In this document: positions 22,701-33,100 of the stretch, one piece after another
How positions within the stretch are numbered: position 1 is the first letter of the stretch
Layout of the letters: every line of letters begins with the position of its first letter
Source of the DNA: Poteriospumella lacustris
Taxonomy: Eukaryota; Sar; Chrysophyceae; Chromulinales; Dinobryaceae
DNA length: 58,601 bases
Direction: 5' to 3'
Assembly (NCBI GenBank): GCA_008000375.1
Contig: SMOI01000149.1
Location: 7,349 to 65,949, forward strand
The notes under the pieces: model-generated
What the model was told of the DNA's origin: nothing
Databases searched by the model: none
What the model saw: the letters and a program-made list of their open reading frames with translations, nothing else
Made by a program: the position numbers and the translations under genes

Positions 22701-24053
22701 CAAAGCATCGTTCACATCGATCAGTACCGTATATGGCACCCCACAGCCACCAACAGTGCCCACACACAAAGCCCCCCAACGTACCTTTTTCTCGAGCCAA
22801 ATACCACGTAGAGGCGGTTGACTGTTCTTATGCGGGATGGGTTTCAAATGCTTATCAAACTTGTAGACCAAGGGAATGCCATTGGGGATGCCCATCTTCT
22901 GAATGTCGTCGGTACTCATCTCGTCGATGTGTTTGACGATGCCGCGTAACGAGTTGCAGTGCGCGACAATCATGACATTGCGACCCGCACGTAAATCGGG
23001 GGCGATACAAGAATCCCAGAGAGGAATCACACGGTCGATGGTGTCTTGGAGCGACTCCGTGTGTGGGATTTGCGCGGGATCCAAGTGGCGATACTTGCGC
23101 TCGCGGCCGTGCCAATACAAATGGTCGTTGGTCATCTCCGGTGGGCGATCCAGGAGCCCCGCTCGCCATTTTTGAACCGTTTCTTTGCCAAAGACTTTTG
23201 CCAGTCCAGGTTTCGAATGGCCCTCCAATGCACCGTACCTACAGAACCACAGAATCAAATGAACAAAAGTCGTAAGCGAGCTGCCCGACCCCCTAACGTA
23301 ACGTCGATCAACCAACGTATCACACGTACATGCGTTCATTCAACCGCCAAGACTTGATGAGTGGCCGATAAATCTGATTGATTTCGTTCAAAATGATCCA
23401 CGACGAGCGAATGGCACGCTTCAGGGTGGAGGTATACGTGATGTCGACGGTGTAGCCACGTTCCATCAGCAACCGCGCGGCGTGTTCGATCTCTACGACA
23501 CCACGCTGCGACAAATCTACATCTACCCAACCGGTAAAGAGCTCGCGACGATTCCATTCACTTTCACCTGCATTCGTTTGGCATCACAGACAACGACGAT
23601 AAGCGCAAACTCCTGACGACAGCGGCGGACGGGTCGGTGGTGCTTACCGTGACGCACTAAAATCAAAGTACCCGGGTCGGGTGGCTGCTGGAAATGTTGT
23701 AACCATCTCATAGTATCATTGTTGCGATTGAGCCCGTATCCATCATCCTCCAAATTCTTGGCATTGGAGTCTGTGTTCGTGCCGAATTGAGCACCTGCAG
23801 CTGTTGAGGCAAAATGTCGAACATGGGAGATCGACGTTGCAATGCTGCTATTGGTATATGCAGGAAGATTGCTACGAGTATTTGTAGTGGCGGGAGCATC
23901 TCCGGATTCAGCCTTTGATCGTATACCAAGCTTGGTAGACAAAGATTCAAATACGTTGGACGACGAGCTCTGCCATCGTCGAACATTTTGTTTGCTTAAA
24001 CCATCCTGGGCTGATCGGGTAACACCCTTGCACAGTTTAACTTTCAGCATCAT
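20619..24053 (-). CDS. Double-domain cofactor-dependent phosphoglycerate mutase, probably organellar
   Basis: Seven exons join in frame (949 aa): 24053-23648, 23567-23330, 23238-22785, 22656-21543, 21438-21316, 21244-21019 and 20907-20619; introns are 71-128 nt. The N-terminus ([16 protein letters not shown]..., basic and Ser-rich, about 125 aa) resembles a mitochondrial presequence. Domain 1 (about 128-370) is a full d[21 protein letters not shown] (histidine formed across a splice), [13 protein letters not shown] with the catalytic Glu, and VAHCNSLRG with the second His. dPGM interconverts 3- and 2-phosphoglycerate in glycolysis. A disordered Ala/Thr/Pro linker of about 280 aa follows. Domain 2 (about 655-905) keeps [18 protein letters not shown] and NERMYGALTG, but has ASSENAIRG where AHGNSLR is expected, so the second catalytic His is Ser. 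I vaguely recall similar ASSENAIRG proteins in other stramenopiles, so this may be a conserved subfamily. Domain 2 may be inactive or regulatory. Confidence 0.88.
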
Positions 24054-24256
24054 CCTGTACAGTAGCTGTGTGTATCTTCAACTTGCAATTACGAATGTCT
24101 GTAAACTGTGAAAGCCAGCAAACCTCTCCAAAACAATGAAAAAGCCGAAAAAAGGTCTCCGCACAAGTTTCCTCACAAACACAGAACAGCGCAGAGCAAC
24201 ACAAACCTAAACGAGTGCAAATACAATGTGCACAAATTTTGAAACGGTCGGTGTCT

Positions 24257-24308
<52 letters not shown>

Positions 24309-24470
24309 GTTTGTCGTGTCTTAGCAGCGGTGGGAGATAAACAGATCCAAGATCCAAGATACTTTCGGATTGGTATTGATTACGTGTGACAGGATCACAA
24401 CTGAGCCGTGGTTGGAGCTTGATATTCATCCGTAGGTTCTGTTTGAGGAAAGTCGTGTTCTCTTTTCAGT
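24054..24470. promoter_or_regulatory. Divergent promoter region with (TCG)n microsatellite
   Basis: About 417 bp between two divergent ATGs (phosphoglycerate mutase leftward, acyltransferase-like rightward). A trinucleotide run of about 17 units (tcg/cgt) spans 24257-24308. Its spacing from both start codons makes it a length-variable element within a shared upstream region. No recognisable core promoter motif. Confidence 0.5.
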
Positions 24471-26258
24471 ATGATAACTAATAGCACATCGTTGTGGCTT
24501 GTTGGGGGAAGTTGTGGAGCACTCGTAGCCGGTGTGTTGATGACGAAATGGTTAGGAACGCAACGAGTTGGTTCAAGACGATCCCCGAAACCAACAATCT
24601 TTGCAAAGACCGATGATTACACCGTATTCGAGCGAGAGTGCACTCTTTTGCAACAATGGTACACTGATCAGCCGTCTCAACGCTTGTATGCATTGGCAAG
24701 CTCGATTGAAGCGAAGTCAATAGGCCTGAGGAACCTCAGAGTGAAGGAGTATGTGGAAGCTTGTGTATGGTCCTTGATTCAAGGTCATCCCATCTTGTCG
24801 CTGACGATTGCGAGAGATCCTAAGAGCGGCCGAGCCTCGGTTCGCTACTGCCAGTTCAACAGTGTTTCATCATCACCACCAACGAATCATCCCATGGGCA
24901 GAATGCCAGTCGAAATCATCCCCAGAAAAGGCAAGAATACATGGCACGAGATAGCGCAGGCCTGGACGCATACGACGTTGGAGGAAGACCAGTGGCTATT
25001 CCGTGTGGCGGTGATTGTTCCCGAGGAGACCGACGCCACGCACGACGTCGAAATCGTCCTCGCGATGCATCACATCGTCACGGATGGGTTGTCGTCGACG
25101 ATTGTGATGCGTGACTTGATCACATTGTTGGCGTACAATGCACCGGGCGTGCCTCCGAGTCTCGTCCTGGCGCCAGAACCGTTGTTGTTGATGGACGAAT
25201 GGTTGGATCTGCGTCCGACCCTGTCCGATGTGCTGTCTATTTTGCCGGCGGAGTTGTTCCCTGCATGGTTTAAGAAGAAAGAGGTGCCCTTTTGGCAGGG
25301 GCCCGGTAGTGGTGGCGGCAAAGGATCTGTCGTCCCGGAGACACACTTCGCCGCTCTCACCTTTCCGCCAGCGTATCTGACGGCCTTGCAGGCCCATGCC
25401 AAGCAACACCACATGACCATTCACGCGTTACTGAGTGCGATTACCATGTTGGTCACTGCGAACATCGCCGCTGAGAGCGGCAGCGGCAGCGGTAGCGGTA
25501 GCGGTAGCGGTAGCGCAACGGTGCCGCTCAAGTTCGCCTATCCCATCGGCAAAGCGGTTCGCGATCTCATGCAGGCCAACCTATCGCCCTCACATCATCG
25601 TGCAGATCGAGGTGTGGGTACCTTTATTGCATCCACCGACAGTGTCTTTGACGTGCCTACGACAACCTCCGTCTCCGCGTCACAAATCACGGCCATGGCG
25701 AAGCAGTTCACGACTCGTTTCCAGGACACCAGCGCTGTCGTTCGGCATAGTCTGGACTTCTTGGGCCTGTTGACCTTCCTTCCGCGTGATTCTTGGGTCC
25801 CCTGGTTCATTGGGGAGGGCCAAGCGTACGTCGGTGGACACGCGAACAGTCTCGAGCTGAGCAATTTGGGGGCCATTGCCTTTCCCGCGATCAACAAAGA
25901 AGACAACGGCAACGCTGTGGACGATGCGTGTTGTACCCTGCGACGGGTGAAGAATGCCTGGTTGGTACAGGGGCGAGGGTATCGGGCGCCAGTCTTGGGG
26001 ATCAGTACCGTGTCGATTGCGCAGGCGTCGCTGAATGTGACCGTGTCGTGTCACGTGGGTGTCTGTGGATGTGCGCAAGTACCGGCCACGGCGGTGAAAC
26101 CCATCGACACCGTGCAAGGCTCCGTCGCCGTGTCCTGTCCCTGCGCAACGAATGGGCTCATGGTCACGTTTTGTGATCGGTTCATCGTCGCGATGAATAC
26201 GCTGTGCGCTGCCGCACCACCGTCACCGTCACCGTCACCGTCACAGCCGCGCGTGTGA
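24471..26258 (+). CDS. Condensation/alcohol acetyltransferase-like enzyme
   Basis: An intact single-exon ORF of 595 aa. It begins with a hydrophobic segment (about residues 8-27, LWLVGGSCGALVAGVLM) that looks like a signal anchor. The body has the layout of the CoA-dependent acyltransferase superfamily (NRPS condensation domains, PapA5, alcohol acetyltransferases): an N-terminal lobe, then the active-site HHxxxDG motif as H200-H201-I-V-T-D-G, then a second lobe with FAYPIGKAVRDLM, LSNLGAIAF and a C-terminal VTVSCH-like strand. The second His is the presumed general base. Condensation domains are about 450 aa, so this is one complete domain plus a membrane anchor and a Ser/Pro tail. A GSGSGSG-encoding stretch near 25480-25515 is a local repeat. 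Substrate and acyl donor cannot be told. It is not part of a visible biosynthetic cluster. Confidence 0.75.
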   Translation: MITNSTSLWLVGGSCGALVAGVLMTKWLGTQRVGSRRSPKPTIFAKTDDYTVFERECTLLQQWYTDQPSQRLYALASSIEAKSIGLRNLRVKEYVEACVWSLIQGHPILSLTIARDPKSGRASVRYCQFNSVSSSPPTNHPMGRMPVEIIPRKGKNTWHEIAQAWTHTTLEEDQWLFRVAVIVPEETDATHDVEIVLAMHHIVTDGLSSTIVMRDLITLLAYNAPGVPPSLVLAPEPLLLMDEWLDLRPTLSDVLSILPAELFPAWFKKKEVPFWQGPGSGGGKGSVVPETHFAALTFPPAYLTALQAHAKQHHMTIHALLSAITMLVTANIAAESGSGSGSGSGSGSATVPLKFAYPIGKAVRDLMQANLSPSHHRADRGVGTFIASTDSVFDVPTTTSVSASQITAMAKQFTTRFQDTSAVVRHSLDFLGLLTFLPRDSWVPWFIGEGQAYVGGHANSLELSNLGAIAFPAINKEDNGNAVDDACCTLRRVKNAWLVQGRGYRAPVLGISTVSIAQASLNVTVSCHVGVCGCAQVPATAVKPIDTVQGSVAVSCPCATNGLMVTFCDRFIVAMNTLCAAAPPSPSPSPSQPRV

Positions 26259-26899
26259 GTGTGTGGGGGTCCCGTTTCGTTATTGGTAGCCACTAGAGGC
26301 AACAGACATTGCTTTGTGTATTCTGTTGAGATACAGACATATAGACAGTCTGTCTTCGGTTAGTGTTATATTTCAGTATCTTTTTACGTAGTAGAGCGGC
26401 CCCATGGTGCTGCCGCCCACCGACTCCGTCTCTCTCCCACCACCTACCTTCCTCTCTCTCACACTCCAAGTAGAGGCATCATCATCGTCTTCCTATCGCC
26501 TTCCTCTTGTAACTAGATACATATTTATATTATACATACATTCTCTATTCTATTACATTATGCCTTTTACAGACCACAGAAGTTAACGAACATTGCAACA
26601 GCAACAGACAACAGACAGTTGACCGTGAAGCAGCAAAAGTGGCAGCAGTGGGCAGTGCAGCAGTCCTCAGAGTCTGCGATGTCTGGGATATAGTGGGAAG
26701 GAGCCGCTGGGCGCTGCGGCCGCCGCCATCGAAGACGATGGTCTTCTTCTGCTTCCCCTGTCGAAAGAGTGCGAGAACCAAAGCAAGACAAGCACATCGC
26801 AATCTGCTTTTTTCCCTCTCTGACGGTGGAAAAGCGATTGTTGTGGGGCGGGTTTTTTTCTCTCTGTAAAAGTGGGATTGTTCGGAACGACGTGAAACG
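26259..26899. other. Intergenic region upstream of the SR-protein gene
   Basis: About 640 bp. It contains a tcaccg triplet-like repeat at the end of the preceding gene, AT-rich sequence at 26510-26570 and no supported gene. It presumably holds the terminator region of the acyltransferase-like gene and the promoter of the next gene. Confidence 0.5.
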
Positions 26900-27760
26900 A
26901 TGTACAACGGGATCGGTCTGTCGACGGTTCGTGGATCGTCCACGAGTGGTCATGTTCAAAAGAATCACAGTCATATCAAACCCGAATTTTTCCGCAACAA
27001 ACTCGATCGCAACCGTGGCGCTGGTCGTGACGGTGGCTTTGGATTGAACCAAGAACCGACCGTGCGCAACACGGAGCTGCTCGAACACAACCGCAAGCAT
27101 GCGATTGAAGCGAAAGTCTTTGAGCTTCAAGAAGAATTGCGTGAGAAAGGTGTGGCAGACGAGGAGATTCAACAACGTGCGCAGAGTTTGCGTGAGCGGC
27201 TATTGGCGCAACAAGCGTCGGACGCGTTGACAACCACCGCCGCGACTCACAACAACAGCAATAACAGCAGTTACGGCCGTCGAGCAGGCCCCAACAACTC
27301 CTACAACCGCCCAGGAGATCGCGCTGGGCGTCGCCCCAACCGGTACACCGACTCACACGAAGTGTCGGTGCGCAAAGACGCCGAGAACGCCCGTGTGAAA
27401 GCGGCGTTTGGCATCGGGGATGACTACGTGCCGGGTGCCGCCTTTGACCCCGAGGTGCAAGAGCGTCGACGTCAACAGCGATTGGCGGAACGTGAAGCGG
27501 TTCGTCAGGAGCGAGAGCAGCGTCAATTGCTGCGGCTGCAGGAGCAGCGGCAGTTGGACAAGGCGCGCCGCGGATCCGACGACGACCGCCGACGTACGAA
27601 AGAACGTAGCAGCCGTCGCCGTAGCCGTAGCCGTAGTTCCAGTTCAGATTCCAGTTCTAGTTCCAGCAGCAGTAGCAGTAGCAGTAGCAGTAGCGATAGC
27701 AGTAGCAGCAGTGGCAGTCGACGAGGCAAAGCGCGACGCGCACACCGCCGCCGACGCTCG

Positions 27761-27804
<44 letters not shown>

Positions 27805-27850
27805 TTCGTCTTCGGACTCTGATTCATCATCGTCTGGCTCGTCGGGATCT

Positions 27851-27884
<34 letters not shown>

Positions 27885-29938
27885 ACGATTCGCGTCGTCG
27901 CCGTCGTCGCGACCGCGCTCCTCGTCGCGAAGCGTCGAAGCCAACGCGTCGTGCGGAGGCCTCCACCGCCGCCGAAGCAGGTGCCACCGCCACGTCGACC
28001 GCAGACATCGTTGTGAAGCAAGAACCGGACGCAGCGTCGACGAAAGTGACTCGCAACGAGCGTCGCTCCGCTTCGCCACCGCGCGGCGACCGCAACCGTC
28101 GCCGTCGTCAGCGCAGCGCCTCTTCCTCCTCCTCGTCCTCCTCCTCGTCCTCCTCCTCGTCCGACAGTAGCGACGACAGCCGCAGACGTCGTCGCCGACA
28201 ACGCACCGATGCGCCACCGACGCGTAAACGTGCACTGCCAACGCGGGAACGGTCGCCCACCGGCGACCGTCGCCGCGGTGACCGCGAACGCGACCGCGAC
28301 GGGGACGCCGATGCACCGCAAACGAAACGCCCGCGTGCCACCTCTGACGCTGCTGCGGCGGTGGTCCCCAGCGACGAGGCCGCTGCGGCGGTCGTCGACG
28401 AGGCCCACGCTGTCGCGGCTGCGGGGGCAGCGCGCAAGACGCGCTGGGGCCGCAAAGTCGCCGGCGACGCGGAGCCGAGCGGTGTGCCGGTCGCCGCCTA
28501 CGCGATGAACGTCGCTTCGGCCGCTGCGGCGCCGAGCGACGAGGCCCCCGCGGTGGTCGTCAAAGCCGCAGCAGCAGCATCAGCGGCCAGCGACGACGTC
28601 GAGGACGGCGAAGACGTGTCCGAGCGACAACGCGAAGCGCCTCCCGCCGCTGCCACCGCGGCGGTGGACGACGCCGAGGCGCCCACCGTCGCTCCTACAG
28701 CTGCTCCTGCTGCCGGCCCGTCCGCGACGGCCACCGAGGCCGCCACTGCCCCCGCCGTAGCCGCCGCCGCCGCTGCCGAGGCGACCGTTCCAGCCACCGA
28801 AGCTCCCGAAACCGAAACCGCCGGCGAGGCGGCTGCATCGACCGTCGTGGGACAAAAGCGAGCGCGGTCGCCGTCGCCACCGTCGCCGACGCGTCGTGTT
28901 GCCCGTCGCGACCGGTCGCCATCGCGATCGCCGCCTCGACGAACTGCGACCCGTCGCAGTCGCAGTCGCTCCGTCTCGCCACCAGCGCCACCAGCGCCAC
29001 CAGCAGCAGCAGCCGCAGCAGCCGCAGCAGCCGCAGCAGCCGCGACGGTTGAGGTCACCGCGGCTGCCCCCGTCGCCCGTCGCGGTGGCGATCGCTCACG
29101 TAGCCGCAGCCCGCCGCGTCGTGGCAACGCCGGCCAAAGCGGCCGCCGGCGCCGCAGCGACAGCCCCGCCTCCGCGGCGTCGTCGTGTTCGTCGTCCTCG
29201 TCGTCCGACAGCAGCGACAGCGACAGCAGTTCGAGCGGTAGCAGCAGCAGCAGCAGCGACGGCGACCGTCGTCGAAGCCGACGCGACACGCGTCGTCGTC
29301 GTCGCGAGGCGTCCGCGTCCCCACCGCGACGCAGCCGGCCGGCGCAGCCGGTGGCAGCGAAGGCGTCGCCCTCGCCACCGCCGCCGCGTGAGCGGCGATC
29401 GCCGCCACGTGCAGTGCCGCCATCGTCGTCGCCCGCAACGAAGCCCGCTGCCGCCGCCGCGGTGGACGTCGGCGCCCCCACCGCCGCCGCCACGACCGAG
29501 CGCATCGCCGAGCGCGGCCGTCGCAGCGGCGAGGACACGCGCCGGGACGCTCCGCGCGGGTCGTCGTCGCGGGACGCCGCCGCCGCCCCCAGCAGCAACA
29601 CCCGCCCGCGCGCCGCGCAGAACAGTCGCGATCGCCAGCAGCGCCCCGCCGCCTCGCGCCGCTCTCGTAGCCCCCGCGACGACAGTCGCGACCGTCGGCG
29701 TCGTCCCGCGTCGCCTCCTGCGCGCGACACCCGCCGCCGTGACGACGATAGCCGCCGCCGCCGCGAGGACACCCGCCGCGATGACCGTGAAGACACCCGC
29801 CGCCGTGAAGACGGCCGCCGTGAGGACAGCCGCCGCAACGACGACGGTAATGGCCGCCGCGAGGACAGCCGCCGCCGTGACGACAGCCGCCGCCGTGACG
29901 ACAGCCGCCGCCGGGACCACAGCCGGGGTCGCCGTTAA
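26900..29938 (+). CDS. Cwc21/SRRM2-like spliceosomal SR protein
   Basis: Single-exon ORF of 1,012 aa. The first residues MYNGIGLSTVRGSSTSGHVQ are the highly conserved start of Cwc21/SRRM2, which binds Prp8 in the catalytic spliceosome. Residues about 54-100 form a cwf21 domain: LLEHNRKHAIEAKVFELQEEL, then EIQQRAQSLRERLL. The remainder is disordered: long RS-like and polyserine blocks (coding 27640-27900 and 28110-28190), an Ala/Val-rich middle (28330-29060) and an Arg/Asp/Ser-rich end built on DDSRRR units (29740-29930). Its length is intermediate between yeast Cwc21 and animal SRRM2. Nuclear-speckle-like localisation is inferred from the RS content. The ATG at 26900 gives the canonical N-terminus, so the start is secure. 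It ends 225 bp from the converging IQ-motif gene. Confidence 0.9.
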
Positions 29939-30162
29939 CTGCACACCGCATCCTCTGCGTCGTCTGCATCGTCTGCATCGTCTGCGTCGTCTGCGTCGTC
30001 TGCGTCGTCGTCTAAGAGACGCAACAGGCCGCCGCGTGTAGTCTCTGTTCCTTGTAACTGTTATCGCTCTTTGTGTGTGTCTCTGAGGGAGGAGGGGTAG
30101 GGGTAGGCGTAGGGAGTGTGGGTCTATTTACAGGGGCAGGAAGGGAGGGAGGGGGGGAGGTG

Positions 30163-33100
30163 TCACACGCCGTGCTGGGCCAGTGCCGCGTACACCGGCG
30201 ACACGAGACGCGCGGCGCAGAGCCGCGCGACGCACTGGCGACGGCGGCGGACGGCGACGTACCGCGGGTCGCTGTTGGCGTCGTCCCCGTCGCCGTCACC
30301 GTCGCTGTCGCTGTAGCGGTCGTGGTCGTGGTCGGGGCCGTCGGAGGCGTCTCGTTGTCGCAGCCAGCGACGCACGAGGCGGCGACTGCGGTTGTCCGTG
30401 TCGCCGTCGCTGTCGTCGTCGTCGGTGTCGTTGGAACCAGCTGCAGCAGCGGTGACAGCGGTGGTGATGGCAGTGGCAGTGGCAGTGGCAGTGGGAGCCG
30501 CGATCCATCGCAGTCGCGCCGCGGTGACACTGCTGCAGCGGTCATTGGCAGCGGTGGCCGAAGAACGCAGCGCTCGCTGCGGCTGCGGCTGCGGCTGCGG
30601 CGGTGGTTGCTGCGAGGGCAGACGGCCGCGGTGCTCGGGTCGCAGTTTGCCGGTCAACGGTCGCTGAACAGCGGTCACCGCGGCAGCCGTCGTCGCTGCT
30701 GACGACGATGGCACCGCCGACGACGACGGTGGCAGCGGTTGCAGCGGTGGCGGTGGGTAGAACGACGAAGGGAACAGCGGCGATGGCGACGGGGCCACCG
30801 ACGACGACGAGGGCCACAGCGACACGTCGTCGCCGAGGTCGCTGACGACGCCGCTGTCCCACCAACCGTCGAAGACGTACAACGCACGTTCGTCGGTCAT
30901 ATCGGCCGCTGCCTCGGCGGTGGCGGCGGCGGAGGCCCACGGCACCGTCGCGTCGCGTAGCAGCCGGTCGAGCGTCAGCAACGCGGCCGCCTCGTCGCCA
31001 CCGTCACCGTCACAGTCACCATCACCGTCACCGTCACCGTCGCGGGGGCTACGGTCGTGGTCCGATGGCTCGGCGGCTTTCGGTGTGCCCCAACAGGCGC
31101 ACTGCCAGCGCCAGACGCGGAGGCGTTGCCACAGCGTCGGCGTGAACCGTGCGACGACGAGATCGACCGCCGCCGCCAGCGTCGTCGCTGCCGCTGCGCG
31201 GTCCACCGGGGGCCTCGTCTCTGTCGCCGTCTCTGTCGCCGTCGCTGTCTCTGTCGCCGTCTCCGTCGCTGTCGCTGTCGCTGTCGAAGCGCCCATCACC
31301 GCACGCAACGCCACCACCGCCGCCGCGGCCGTGTCAATGGTCGATGCCGCTGCCGCCGCGGGTGGAGGAGGCATCGCGCGCGGCGGCGGCGCGGGGCCGT
31401 TCAGAAACTGCGTCGCCACCATCGCCGCGTACAGCGCATCGTCCACCACGTCGCCGCCGCCATCGCCGCTCTTCGTGGCCTGCTGCCGCTGTAGCTGTGG
31501 CGGCTGTGGCGGCTGTGACGGCTGTGGCGGCTGTACGAAGGTGTCGGTCCACGAGGAGGGGAAGAGACAGTGCGGCGGCACGTCCGGCACCGCCAACGTG
31601 TGGACGAGCTGCCAGACCGGCGGGTGCGACACGTTCACGTCGCAGACACTGCGCGGCACCGCGGCACCGGCACTGGCACTGGCGCTGGCGGTGGCGGTCG
31701 GAGGGGCCGCCAGGGTGGTCATCGACACCTGCGGGTGCAGCACGTCGGGTGCGTCTCGTGGTCGTCGGTCGTCGTTGCCGTCGCCCCGTTTCACCGCCAG
31801 TGGCAGCGGCCGCGGCAGCGGCAGCTGTTTGAGGGCGACCAGAGCGTGCGATGGTCTCCACGATGCTGCGCCCTCGCCCTCGTCCTCACCCTCGTCGGCG
31901 TCGGGGAGGACGAGGCCAAAGGCGCGCCAGTTGTCGCGCATGCGACCGGTGGCGAAGTCGTGGCCAAAGGCGAAATACAGCTCGTCCCGCGCGTAGCGTC
32001 GTTGGGCCAGGACCTGCCGGGCCGCGTACATGCGAAAGGCACATTGAATCACATTGCACGCGTCGAAACAGAGCTCCCAATAGTCGTAGACCACCGTGCG
32101 CCATCGTTCCAACCGGCGATAGCGACGCTGCAGACGTTGCACGACGCGTGCGGCCGCCTGTCGCAGACGCCATCGACGTCGATACGACCGTTGGATACGA
32201 CGGGCGAAGTGGCCGTAGTTGATCGGTGGTGGCTTCGGAGGAGACGGTGGAGCAGCCGGTAGCGGCGGCGGTCGAGGCGGCGACGGTACCGACAGATGAA
32301 TGCGGATCTCGGTACGCGCCGGTGGCTCCCGCGGCGGAGAGACCACCGGCGGCTTGTTTCGGTCGTTGTCCTCGTCGTCGGCGTCGGAGTCCGAGTCTTG
32401 GAAGACGATCGGCGCCGTTTCCTCTGCGGTAGACACCGCCTCGGCGGATGTGGCGTCGCCGGGTACGGCGGCGATGGGTTTGGGTGGTGCGGCGGGGACA
32501 TAGACGACGGCGTTTTGGAAGCGAAAGACCGCGTCCTCGAGGACCAACGCGGCGTTGGCCGGGTCCGCATCGCTGTCCGTATCCACCGTTGGGGCGAGAA
32601 AAGCTGCCGCCGTCGATGCCGCGGTGGTGGCGGCGGCGGCCCCGTCGACGGGGACGAAGCGAATCGTCGTTTCGTGCGTCGTTTCGTGGATCACCGGCGG
32701 ACGGATGTCGTGTTGATGGGTCGTCGTCCGTGAGACGAGGTGCAGTTGGACGAGGAGATCGAGTAGCGAGGGCGTTGTGGTGGTGGCGGCGGTGGCGGCG
32801 GTGGCGGCGGTGGTGGTGGTCTTGGTGCAGCGAATTTCATCGCCACCGACCGTCGCATGCAACGGTTGCTCCCACTCGCTGGGCACGGGCGGTGGAGGGA
32901 TCTCGGACACGGCAGAGGAGGAGGAGGAGCCTTTGCCACTGCTACTGCTGCTGTAGTCCCAGGCGTCGACTTGGATATCGACGTGTGGCCCCTCGTCCAG
33001 CGACCTCCTCGTCGGTGGCTGTTGCTGTTGCTGTTGCTGTTGCACCTGTGCGACAGATGCCACCACTTGACGCAGCACCGAACCGGATCGGAAGCCCTCT

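Noticed and set aside
24471-26258. NRPS or polyketide cluster around the HHxxxDG enzyme
   Set aside because: No adenylation, carrier or ketosynthase domain is present in neighbouring genes; the enzyme is a stand-alone single domain.
28498-29838. 446-codon minus-strand ORF over the SR-protein gene
   Set aside because: An Arg/Ser-rich mirror of the RS coding sequence with no independent motif; the plus frame has the Cwc21 signature.
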